This document shows, one piece after another, positions 26,187 to 33,988 of a stretch of 64,000 bases of DNA (positions within the stretch are counted from its first letter, which is position 1; every line of letters starts with the position of its first letter). Source of the DNA: Dehalococcoidia bacterium UBA2158. Its GTDB lineage: Bacteria > Chloroflexota > Dehalococcoidia > Lucifugimonadales > UBA3495. A model generated the notes under the pieces. It saw nothing but the letters and a program-made list of their open reading frames with translations. It ran no database searches and was not told the origin of the DNA. The position numbers and the translations under genes are program-made. The stretch covers positions 86,560 to 150,559 of the forward strand of contig DCWQ01000061.1 of the NCBI GenBank assembly GCA_002328185.1, given 5' to 3'.

Positions 26187-26716
26187 TTAGGACTTTCCAC
26201 CAACTTCGAATATGAATGTCTCGGCATTGCGCAATTCGGATACATTGGCTGTGGGGCCCGTAGGCTTGGTAAGGATTGCTAACTCATCGTCGCCGGTAAC
26301 CGGGTTCTTCATGGCGTCCAACTTCAGGTCAAGCGACCCAGGAATCTTGAGCCTGCTGCGGATGCCGTCCCGGTGCAATTCCATTGGCTTGTACTGGAAA
26401 CCTAAGAAGGAGGTCGGCAAGTCATGGAATACGTTGAACGGCTCCACCTCGGTCAGGATGGTCTCCACCGCCCGGCGTTGCTCGGGCGACAGCTTCTTGT
26501 CGATGATGTCAAAGACCATCCCATTGCCCAGATGGATGGCCTCCGGGTATAGGCTGAATTGGCCAACGGTCGTTCCCTCCAACGAGATTCCGTCGTAACT
26601 CCGAGATTCCACATGCCACATGTAGACGCCTTCGCAGTTTCCGTACGATGGGGCAATCTCAAAGTTTCAAGGGCATCCCAGTCGCAGTTACAGCCAGACA
26701 GCATATGGCCTTTCAA
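26187..26716 (-). pseudogene. DUF1326 protein, frameshifted, with UGA at a conserved Cys
   Basis: The N-terminal piece (LKGHMLSGCNCDW, frame from about 26716) and the long C-terminal piece (144 codons, GNCEGVYMWHVES onwards) are in different frames. They join at the GGG of 26679-26677, where the family expects one more G (motif CNCDWGCPCNF). Restoring that base gives GCP-UGA-NFEIAPSYG, so TGA 26669-26667 replaces the second Cys of the conserved CPC. Either this is a decaying gene with two lesions, or a second selenocysteine gene with one sequencing indel. The downstream part is intact. It lies between the conserved unknown gene and the UGSC gene. Confidence 0.65.
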
Positions 26717-26757
26717 TGAATATTTATGCCGTGTGCCACGCTCTAAGTCTCCATTAC

Positions 26758-27816
26758 CTATCTGACCAGTTTTGTAACAGCCGTTGACCCCACTTTGGGT
26801 CCCCAACTGGGAATCACGGAGGACATATTCGACTCTTCGCCGCCGGCAAAGATCAGGAGGATGTCGTCGGGCTCCGGGATCAAGGGAATCATGTTTTCAG
26901 CGTCGCCCGGTTCCGGGTCATCGCCCAGGACCATGGCCGCTTTCAGGTCGGCCACGGATCGCTGGCATCTAGCGAAGATGTATTCCTTGGCCTGGGCTTT
27001 TGTCCAGTCTTTCCAGAGGTTTGAGTTGCCGGCGACGGTCACAACGATCTGGCCCTGCCTGACGCCGATGCCAGTGTCGCCCACGGAGCCGGAAGTGGAC
27101 ATGTTGCTGCCCAGACTGGATGCAACGTCGGCCAGCGCTAGAAGGATCGGCTCGGGATGACCCACAGCCCTGACCTGCCGGGGAGACTCGCCGGCGAAGA
27201 CGGTTACCGTGCTCTGGTCAGCAGCGAAGCCGCGCTCGACATGCAGCGGGGTCCAATGGGTCTCGGTGTCGGCCTCGGCAATGCAATAGGTGTACTTGCC
27301 GGGATGGCCGATGACGCTGCGGTCGAAGACGCCGGGGATGGCGGCGCAGGCGTTCATCAGGATCAACCGCACGGCACGCCCGATGGTGGCGTTGGCCCGG
27401 TTACCCGGACCGAACAGGTTGTTCCGCGAGTTGATGCCCAGTTCCTTGCATACCGGGCCGTTCACGATGGATAAGATGGCCGCGCCGCCCATGCTGGAAG
27501 ACGGCCCCACCAGGTTGAAGATTGGCTCCAACATTGCCTCTGTGGCGGCCAGCACCACCGGCATGTACTCGGGCAGGCACCCGGCCATCACGGCGTTGGC
27601 GGCCACTTTGCCGACAGTTATCTCGCGGCGGCGTTCTGGTAGTTCGCCGACCACCTCGCCGGAGGGAAGTCCAGAGCGTTCAATGAACTCTTCAACCCGC
27701 CGTTCCGTAGGAGGGACCACCGGCAGACCGTCGGTCCAACCCAACTCATAGCAGCGTTCAATTGCCTCCAGGGCCGAATCCCATTGAACAGTGGTGGTGT
27801 CGCCCAAATCAGGCAA
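26758..27816 (-). CDS. conserved protein of unknown function (UGSC-associated)
   Basis: 352 residues, no signal peptide or membrane segment. Visible conserved-looking blocks: ALEAIERCYELGWTDGLPVV near the N-terminus, VGKVAANAVMAGCLPEYMPV, NRANATIGRAVRLILMNACA, and a C-terminal DDILLIFAGGEESNMSS. I do not recognise a characterised family. TTG 27816 is used because GGAGGAAAA precedes it at proper distance. It is first in the minus-strand run leading to the DUF1326 and UGSC genes; I infer a shared pathway, possibly selenium- or thiol-dependent. Confidence 0.75.
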   Translation of the reverse strand: MPDLGDTTTVQWDSALEAIERCYELGWTDGLPVVPPTERRVEEFIERSGLPSGEVVGELPERRREITVGKVAANAVMAGCLPEYMPVVLAATEAMLEPIFNLVGPSSSMGGAAILSIVNGPVCKELGINSRNNLFGPGNRANATIGRAVRLILMNACAAIPGVFDRSVIGHPGKYTYCIAEADTETHWTPLHVERGFAADQSTVTVFAGESPRQVRAVGHPEPILLALADVASSLGSNMSTSGSVGDTGIGVRQGQIVVTVAGNSNLWKDWTKAQAKEYIFARCQRSVADLKAAMVLGDDPEPGDAENMIPLIPEPDDILLIFAGGEESNMSSVIPSWGPKVGSTAVTKLVR

Positions 27817-27867
27817 AGTGGTTTTCCTCCGTTTGAATCTTGTCTTTCAGCCCAACGTTTATCTAAT

Positions 27868-28073
27868 GTCATTCCGAGCGAAGCGATGAATCTCTTTGCC
27901 ATAGTAAAGGGCCCTTGATTCACGCAGGGCGGTTGCGCCAACGGCAGCCGTTCTCGCCAGCCATAGTCTCCCCGAAGTAGTGCCCCCCATCCCAAACTTC
28001 CCTCTTGCGAAGGGGAAGGGACTGTTTTGCGAGGGTAGCTTTTGAAGGCTGACCGATGATAGCTGACAGCTAC
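27868..28073. repeat. composite repeat block (families A + B + C)
   Basis: In order: family A start (GTCATTCCGAGCGAAGCGATG), a family B palindrome (CTTCCCTCTTGCGAAGGGGAAG), and family C (GCTGACCGATGATAGCTGACA) ending at the NHL gene's stop codon. It fills the gap between the NHL gene and the 352-residue protein gene. Confidence 0.7.
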
Positions 28074-29026
28074 TTGGCTAAGGTGTACTTGGACAGCGAC
28101 CGCAGTTCTTTCGGCGGGTTCATGTGCGAGCCGCGGATGGTGAAGGATACTTCAGCAACGTAGATGGAGCCCTGGGAGTCGACGGCGATGCCGTGAGGAG
28201 CGATGAACTGGCCGGGGCCTTCCCCTTCGTTCTTGTCGCCGAATTGACTGACCAGGTTGCCCTTCAGGTCGAAGATCGAGACACGGTGTCCTAGGCCGGG
28301 AGCGTCGTCTACGCCGCCCATGCCGTTCAACTCGCCCACGTAGATGTGCTCGCCCCAGAGGACCATGGAATCGGGACGGTGGATGTTGTTCCACATCGTC
28401 TGGAACTTGCCGTCGGTGTCGAAGATCTGGATGCGGTGGGCTTCCCGGTCCACCACGTAGACGTTGGCGTTGCTGTCGATGGCGATGTTGTGGGGGCGGA
28501 TGAACTGGCCGGCGTCGATGCCGGGGCTGCCCCAAGAGAACTTGTACTCGCCGGCGCCGGTGTAGACGTGAATGCGAGAGTTGCCGTAGCCGTCCGATAC
28601 GTAGATGTCGCCGTTTCCCGGGTGGATGGCGGCGGAGGTGGGGCGGTTGAAGGGCTCGCCGCTCCAGCGGGGCTTGGGGTTGTTCCGCTCGCCAATCTCC
28701 ATCAGCTTCTCGCCGGCGGCGCTGAACTTCTGGATGGTGTGGATGCCGTCGTCGGAGCAGAGCAGTGAGTCGTCATGGGCGATGTACAGGCCGTGGGTCC
28801 GGTCGTCGCTGAAATCGCCTTTGCCGAAGGACCGGAGGTAGTTGCCGTCCCGGTCTAGCACGATGATCGGTTCCTCGCCGCGGGTGAGGACAAACACGTT
28901 GTCCTGGGAGTCGATGGCGACGCCTGGACACTCTTTGAAGGTCATGCCGCTGGGCAATTTGGCCCAATTCTCAACAAAGTTATAGCGGAAATCGCCGATA
29001 CCGTAGACCTCTGGCATGGTGTGCAC
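28070..29026 (-). CDS. NHL-repeat beta-propeller protein
   Basis: 318-residue protein with five or six NHL repeats, for example GVAIDSQDNVFVLTRGEEPI, HNIAIDSNANVYVVDREAHR and HGIAVDSQGSIYVAEVS. It resembles the peptidyl-alpha-hydroxyglycine alpha-amidating lyase-like group and SMP-30-like propellers. No signal peptide is obvious, so it is likely cytoplasmic. It may hydrolyse or bind a small organic substrate; this is not readable from sequence. Its stop abuts repeat family C. Confidence 0.85.
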   Translation of the reverse strand: MHTMPEVYGIGDFRYNFVENWAKLPSGMTFKECPGVAIDSQDNVFVLTRGEEPIIVLDRDGNYLRSFGKGDFSDDRTHGLYIAHDDSLLCSDDGIHTIQKFSAAGEKLMEIGERNNPKPRWSGEPFNRPTSAAIHPGNGDIYVSDGYGNSRIHVYTGAGEYKFSWGSPGIDAGQFIRPHNIAIDSNANVYVVDREAHRIQIFDTDGKFQTMWNNIHRPDSMVLWGEHIYVGELNGMGGVDDAPGLGHRVSIFDLKGNLVSQFGDKNEGEGPGQFIAPHGIAVDSQGSIYVAEVSFTIRGSHMNPPKELRSLSKYTLAK

Positions 29027-29174
29027 CTTCTGTTATTGATTTTTAGCTGCGGAGCCTGCCGCCCAACGCAAGTCTTGAGAGCCTGGAGACAGGCATGGTT
29101 ATCCTAAGTCTGGCCGAATCCAGTGTCAATGGCCGGGTTGGAGCCTGTGTGAAGCAGTATGTCGTGCGAGGGAA

Positions 29175-29543
29175 TCAGGCGGCGGCGGAATCGGTCTGGA
29201 ATAGGCCGATGGGGTTGCCTTCTGTGTCATTGCAGATAGCGGCGTAGCCAACCTCAGGGATCGCCGTCGTGGGTCGTACCAATGTGCCGCCATTGGCCTG
29301 AATCTTAGCGATGTAGTCGTCCACTGAACCGACGTCGATATAATTCATGCCGGATATGCCTGGTTCCGGCCGGCCCATGATAGCGCCGTCGATGCCCGGT
29401 TCACCTTCGCCGCCGGTGATGACCAGCCAAAAATCTTCCGGCCCGTCCCACTTGTGCACCTGCCAGCCAAAGACATCCGAGTAAAACTTGGTCGCCCGGC
29501 CCGCCTCATCGGCATATATCTCAAAATGAATTACGCGTGGCAT
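29175..29543 (-). CDS. VOC family (glyoxalase-like) protein
   Basis: 122-residue vicinal-oxygen-chelate domain: VIHFEIYADEAGRATKFYSD with a metal-ligand histidine at the N-terminus, WQVHKWDGPEDFWLV, and IPEVGYAAICNDTEGNPIGLF, where EGN-IGLF is the classic C-terminal VOC signature. Likely a metal-dependent isomerase, lyase or dioxygenase, or a binding protein. Shine-Dalgarno GGAG precedes ATG 29543. Confidence 0.9.
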   Translation of the reverse strand: MPRVIHFEIYADEAGRATKFYSDVFGWQVHKWDGPEDFWLVITGGEGEPGIDGAIMGRPEPGISGMNYIDVGSVDDYIAKIQANGGTLVRPTTAIPEVGYAAICNDTEGNPIGLFQTDSAAA

Positions 29544-29576
29544 TGTTATTCTCCTTGAGGGAAATCACCCAGAAGG

Positions 29577-29818
29577 GGGAGACCTCATCCTAACCTTCCC
29601 CTGTGCGCGGGGGAAGGGACTGCTGTCCCTCCCGCTGAATGTTTTCGGCTCAAACGCCGCTCCTCAACATATCACCCTGATCCTTCCGTAGAAGGAGAAG
29701 GGTCTGCCATGGCTATGCTTGGCAGATTCTTCGTAGGCCTCCGGCGTTCCTCAGAATGACAGTATTTGGGCAAGTTCTGGGACAATCCAAAATCTGACCG
29801 CTGAACGCTGGCAACTAC
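29577..29818. repeat. composite repeat block (families B + A + C)
   Basis: A family B palindrome (CTTCCCCTGTGCGCGGGGGAAG near 29597), a partial family A end (CGTTCCTCAGAATGACAG to 29762) and a family C copy (CTGACCGCTGAACGCTGGC) reach to the GMC gene's stop codon. Nothing else is seen in this 271-base gap. Confidence 0.65.
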
Positions 29819-31410
29819 TTAATGACCTGTCCGCCCTCGCCTTTCAGGTAGTCGGCGGTGCGCAGGGCTAGGGCCTGAATGGTGGGCGTGGGGTTCACGC
29901 AGGCGCTGGTGGTGAAGATGCTGCCATCGATGATGAACAGGTTGGACACGTCATGGGTCCGGCCCCAGCGGTCAACCACTGAGGTCTCCGGGTCTTCACC
30001 CATCCGAGCGGTGCCCAACAGATGCCAGCCGGCGTTGCGGCGGAGGGGTTGGGCAACGGTCTTCTTGGCGCCGGCGGCCTCGAGGACTTCAGTGGCCCGG
30101 GCGACAGCGTGTTTCAACATCTTGGTGGTGTTTTCACTGACAGTGTAATTGAGTTTTGGGGCAGGGATGCCGTCGCTGTCGGTTAGTTCCGGGTCAAGAG
30201 TGACAGCGTTGTGTTCCTCCGGCAGGTCCTCGGTCATTATCGTGATCCCGATGGTATGACCGAAGCGCTCATTGAACTCGTCGTGGTGTCCCTCACCCCA
30301 GGCCACCTTCTGGCCAAGGAGACTGCCGATGGCGGCGGAAAGTGGAGCGTCGTTATAGGCCAGGACTTGTAGGTCGTAACCCCGGATGAAATCGCGCTCC
30401 GCGTTGGTCTCGTAGAACTCCTGACTGAGCATAGTGCTGCCCCGGGGTCCTCCTTCTTCGGTCCCCAGGTCGTCGTCGAATATCCCCATCACCGAACCCA
30501 CCGGATGGTGCATCAGGCATTTGCCAACCAAGCCGCTGCTGTTGGCCAGTCCGTTGGGGAAAAGGGCCGAATTCGAATTGAGGAGAAGCCGTGCGGTGCC
30601 CACGCCGTTGCAGGCCAGCACCACCGCCTTGGCCTTTTGTTCTTTCAATTCGCCGTCCTGGTAATACAAGACTCCGGTGGCGTTACCCGAGGCGTCCACC
30701 GTGATCTCCCGGACCCTGGCGTAGGTCTCCAGCCTGGCTCCCGATTTCAGCGCCTCGGGCCAATAAGTCAGGTCAGTGGTGGCGAAAGAGCGGAGGAAGT
30801 TGCCCATATCCGGGTCCTGGTCATGATGGCGAACCGAGGATATCGCAGTGTCGGAAGCCCACCAATGCCACCCTAGTTTGTCGAAAGCCTTGGCCAATAA
30901 TTGGCCGCTTTTCCTAATGGACAACGGGGGGCAAGGCCGCTCGGGCTTCTCGGGATAGGCCGGGTCTCCCCGTAGTCCGGAGACGCCCATCATGCGGTCG
31001 TTCTCATCGTAATAGGGCTCCAGTTCTTCGTAGGAGACAGGCCAGTCGTCCGCTACGCCCTCCAGGGTCTTGACTCGGAAGTCTGAGGGGTGGAACCGGG
31101 GGAAATGGGCGCCCCAGTGAATCAGGCTGCCGCCCACGGCGTTGTACATGAGCGGAGCGATGGGCGTTTCATCCTCGTTGATGGGATAATCTTCCGGCAG
31201 CCCACGAAAACCGGGGTCCGGGTGAAAATCCGTCTGCCAATGGATATGCGCGTCGGCCTCCGACGTGGGAAAAGCATCCGTGGGGACCCAGCCACCCTGC
31301 TCCAAGCAGACCACGTTGATCCCGGCCTGGGCCAGGCTCCAGGTGAATGCGGCGCCGGACGCCCCAGCCCCAACGACAAGCACGTCCGCGATATCTTCAT
31401 TATTGGCCAA
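29815..31410 (-). CDS. GMC family oxidoreductase
   Basis: 531-residue FAD enzyme of the glucose-methanol-choline family. The dinucleotide-binding VLVVGAGASGAAFTWSLAQAG is at the N-terminus. The C-terminal GWHLLGTARMGED, then NLFIIDGSIFTTSACVNPTPTIQALALR, holds the catalytic His and the FAD-closing motif. An in-frame TTG at 31425 exists, but TTG 31410 has GGGAGG five bases upstream and is preferred. It oxidises an alcohol or sugar-like hydroxyl. It is downstream of the thiolase gene, suggesting a shared catabolic operon. Confidence 0.92.
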   Translation of the reverse strand: MANNEDIADVLVVGAGASGAAFTWSLAQAGINVVCLEQGGWVPTDAFPTSEADAHIHWQTDFHPDPGFRGLPEDYPINEDETPIAPLMYNAVGGSLIHWGAHFPRFHPSDFRVKTLEGVADDWPVSYEELEPYYDENDRMMGVSGLRGDPAYPEKPERPCPPLSIRKSGQLLAKAFDKLGWHWWASDTAISSVRHHDQDPDMGNFLRSFATTDLTYWPEALKSGARLETYARVREITVDASGNATGVLYYQDGELKEQKAKAVVLACNGVGTARLLLNSNSALFPNGLANSSGLVGKCLMHHPVGSVMGIFDDDLGTEEGGPRGSTMLSQEFYETNAERDFIRGYDLQVLAYNDAPLSAAIGSLLGQKVAWGEGHHDEFNERFGHTIGITIMTEDLPEEHNAVTLDPELTDSDGIPAPKLNYTVSENTTKMLKHAVARATEVLEAAGAKKTVAQPLRRNAGWHLLGTARMGEDPETSVVDRWGRTHDVSNLFIIDGSIFTTSACVNPTPTIQALALRTADYLKGEGGQVIK

Positions 31411-31429
31411 GATTGCCTCCCTCAAATGC

Positions 31430-31460
31430 GTAGAGGCACGGCAATACCGTGCCCCTACGG
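31430..31460. repeat. perfect extragenic palindrome
   Basis: GTAGAGGCACGGCA and TACCGTGCCCCTAC form a near-perfect palindrome between the thiolase stop and the GMC start. It belongs to a common GTAGGGGCACGG-type intergenic repeat. Confidence 0.7.
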
Positions 31461-31485
31461 GCTGATGGTTGTTGCTGACTGCTTC

Positions 31486-32682
31486 CTACTTCCGCTCGAA
31501 CATTGCGGCGACGCCTTGTCCTCCGCCCACGCACATGGTCTCCAGGCCGAACTGGGCGTCGCGTGCCTCCATCTCGTTCAGAAGAGTGGTCAGGATGCGG
31601 GCGCCGGTGGCGGCTATAGGGTGGCCCAGGGAGATGCCCGAGCCGTTGACGTTCAGGTTGTCGTGGTTGGGGAGTTTCCACTCGCGGAGCACGGCCAACA
31701 CCTGGGCGGCGAAGGCCTCGTTGAGTTCGATGACATCCATGTCTTCCAAGGACATGCCGGTCTTGTCCATCAGCTTGCTCACTGCAGGCACCGGGCCGAT
31801 GCCCATAGTGGCGGGGTGGCAGCCGGTCACGACCCACCCTTTGAGGAAGCCCATGGCTTCAAGACCCAATTCTTCCAGTTTGTCTTCGGCCACCACCAAG
31901 CAGACCGACGCGGCGTCGTTCTGGCTGCTGGCGTTCCCGGCGGAAACCGTGCCGTCTTTCATCACCGGGCGAAGGCGGCCCAAAACATCCATGGAACTAT
32001 CGCCGCGGGGACCCTCATCCTTGTCGAAGATGATGGGGTCGCCCCGGCGCTGAGGGATCTCAATGGGGACTATCTGGGAGTCGAACTTGCCCGATTCTTG
32101 GGCGGCGACGGCGCGCTCGTGGCTGCGCAGGGAGTACTCGTCCTGTTCCTCCCTGGATATCTCATACTGCTTGGCCAGGTTCTCGGCCGTCTCCACCATG
32201 CCGGAGATCACTCCGAACCGGTCCTCAGGGGAGATGGTCTCCCGGGCGCGGGCCAGGCGGTCATGTAGGGTGATGGAGCCGAAACGGGCACCCCACCGGG
32301 ATTCGTTCACGTAGAATTCGGCGTTGCTCATGCTTTCTACGCCGCCGGCGATGACCACGTCGGCATTCTCCGTCTGGACCATCATGCAGGCGTTCAGAAT
32401 GGCCTGCAGACCAGAGGAGCAACGGCGGTCAAGTTGGTAGCCGGGAACCTCGATGGGGAGGCCGGCCTTGAGCAGTGCCAAGCGTCCGATGGCCGGGTTC
32501 TCGCCACTGGGATACCCATGGCCCAGGATCACATCGTCTACCCTGCCTGGGTCCAGCTTGCTACGCTCCAAGGTCTCTTTGATCACCGTGCAGGCCAGCT
32601 CTTCCGCTGGTACATCCCTCAAAGATCCGCCGAAATTACCCACAGCGGTCCGAACCGGTGAAACGATGGCTACGCGTCGCAT
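31486..32682 (-). CDS. thiolase family protein (acetyl-CoA acetyltransferase-like)
   Basis: 398-residue thiolase carrying out CoA-dependent C-C cleavage or condensation. The acyl-accepting Cys88 is in DRRCSSGLQAI; the second site includes ELNEAFAAQ and NGSGISLGHPIAATGAR; the C-terminal CVGGGQGVAAMFE carries the deprotonating cysteine. All key residues are present. It probably serves beta-oxidation-like degradation with the CoA-transferase and dehydrogenases in this region. Confidence 0.95.
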   Translation of the reverse strand: MRRVAIVSPVRTAVGNFGGSLRDVPAEELACTVIKETLERSKLDPGRVDDVILGHGYPSGENPAIGRLALLKAGLPIEVPGYQLDRRCSSGLQAILNACMMVQTENADVVIAGGVESMSNAEFYVNESRWGARFGSITLHDRLARARETISPEDRFGVISGMVETAENLAKQYEISREEQDEYSLRSHERAVAAQESGKFDSQIVPIEIPQRRGDPIIFDKDEGPRGDSSMDVLGRLRPVMKDGTVSAGNASSQNDAASVCLVVAEDKLEELGLEAMGFLKGWVVTGCHPATMGIGPVPAVSKLMDKTGMSLEDMDVIELNEAFAAQVLAVLREWKLPNHDNLNVNGSGISLGHPIAATGARILTTLLNEMEARDAQFGLETMCVGGGQGVAAMFERK

Positions 32683-32802
32683 AGATCACTCCTAAATCAC
32701 CCTTGAAAATTATTCCCGTAATGATAACGTTTTTCACGCGGGCGTGTCGAATGCGTGGGCGCCCTTCTATGGACGCTGTAACGGTGATATATGCGCAGGC
32801 AA

Positions 32803-32835
32803 ATAAAAAGGGCCGGTGGATCCTACACCGGCCCC
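32803..32835 (-). terminator. rho-independent terminator (minus strand)
   Basis: GGGCCGGTG (32810) and CACCGGCCC (32826) form a nine-pair stem; on the minus strand it is followed by TTTTTATTT. It lies 40 bases after the stop of the CvpA-like gene. Confidence 0.8.
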
Positions 32836-32875
32836 ATTGGGAGTTGTTTCGTGGTCTCCTGTGTTTTTTAAGGTG

Positions 32876-33208
32876 TTACCTCTGGGCGGTCATACCACCG
32901 AGCCGGCCAGCCGATCTCATGAACAGGCCGTAGATCAGCTTTCGGGCTATGCGGGCAGCCAGTATGGTGACAACAACTGTGGCGAATATCACGACGACGT
33001 AGGACAAAGCCACCACCAAAGTTTCGCTAGGGAGGTAGGTGGCCAACCAGGATTCTGCTCCGCCCCTGAATTGGGCAACCACCGCGAAACCGGCAATGAC
33101 TCCGATAACGCCGAACGAGGCGCGGACCATTCCGATTCACATGTCGATCAGTCCGCCCGCCGCTAGAGTTCCGGTGAGGACGATATCAAACCAGTTGATC
33201 GCGAACAT
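32876..33208 (-). pseudogene. CvpA-like membrane protein with in-frame TGA
   Basis: From ATG 33208 the frame gives MFAINWFDIVLTGTLAAGGLID, M, then TGA at 33139-33137. It continues IGMVRASFGVIGVIAGFAVV, three hydrophobic segments and a short basic tail. The order and spacing (N-W-x-D-I start, then V-R-A-S-F-G-V-I-G-V-I-A-G) match CvpA/colicin V production family membrane proteins. The stop most simply replaces a TGG (Trp) or similar codon. ATG 33130 could restart translation without helix 1. A strong terminator follows, so transcription was once organised. Probably a pseudogene. Confidence 0.6.
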
Positions 33209-33339
33209 CCCATCTCCGGTAAGCTGCCTGGCATCAGGCCGCCTCGTAGACATAATCGCACTGGAAGTATTACGGCAATATTAATCCCGGTGGGAGCATG
33301 GGGGCGGCGAGGCCCGGTTCTGACGCATAAAACAGAAAA

Positions 33340-33387
33340 GGGCCTGGTCTCATGGCCAAGCAAGTTGGGAAAGAGAGACCCAGGCCC
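33340..33387 (-). terminator. hairpin with minus-strand T-run
   Basis: GGGCCTGGTCTC (33340) and GAGACCCAGGCCC (to 33387) pair around a long loop; on the minus strand TTTTCTGTTTT follows. It could terminate read-through from the threonine synthase direction. Confidence 0.5.
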
Positions 33388-33591
33388 GATTCATTGGGGT
33401 TTGGGGATAACATCTTACCGAGGAGTGCTGCAAGGGGCAACGGGCTGGTGTCAGCGGGCGGCTCACACCTATGAATTCCGGCCCACATAGGCATTGAAAA
33501 GCCGGTTAAGTTATATAATTCCTCGAAGCCGTTCGTTGATCGATTCGAAGTCATTTCGAATATAAACCTAACTGATTCGATTATCTGAATC

Positions 33592-33963
33592 GTGCTCGCG
33601 GCAGTTAGATATGGTCGCCAAGAAACCACAGAAACCTGGCTCCAAACCCCAGGCGGATCCCGCCGGAGAATCGCAATTGCGGTCTGTGTTTCCGACACCG
33701 GCGTCGGTATCCAGAAATCGGAATGCGAAAATATATTCCAGGAGTTCAAGCAGGTCGCGGAAACACCGACCGACAAACCGACGGACACAGGCTTGGGATT
33801 GCCAATCTGCAAAGAGATCGTTGAATACTTCGGTGGAAAGATGTGGGTGGAGAGCACGCCCGGCAAGGGTAGCTCTTTCTACTTCACGGTGCCTGTAACC
33901 GCCGAAGGACGGGTGCTGCAACCGGAACCCGAATCGAACGGCTCATCCCCCGGCCCCACCTGA
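33592..33963 (+). pseudogene. sensor histidine kinase C-terminal fragment
   Basis: Only the ATP-binding end of a histidine kinase is present: CVSDTGVGIQKSE (G1 box), IFQEFKQV, DTGLGLPICKEIVEYFGGKM (G2 box) and TPGKGSSFYFTVP. No sensor, dimerisation or H-box region lies upstream, where the sequence is AT-rich and non-coding. A GTG at 33592 could start a 123-residue product, but it could not act as a kinase. A second such fragment is at 62940. Confidence 0.8.
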
Positions 33964-33988
33964 ACCGCCTCTAATCCGAAATTTAGCT

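Noticed and set aside
31090..32268. 392-codon plus-strand ORF over the GMC and thiolase genes
   Set aside because: Spans parts of two clear minus-strand genes; antisense shadow.
33137..33139. TGA in the CvpA-like gene as a selenocysteine codon
   Set aside because: The position is a hydrophobic membrane helix edge with no conserved cysteine in the family; a nonsense mutation is simpler.
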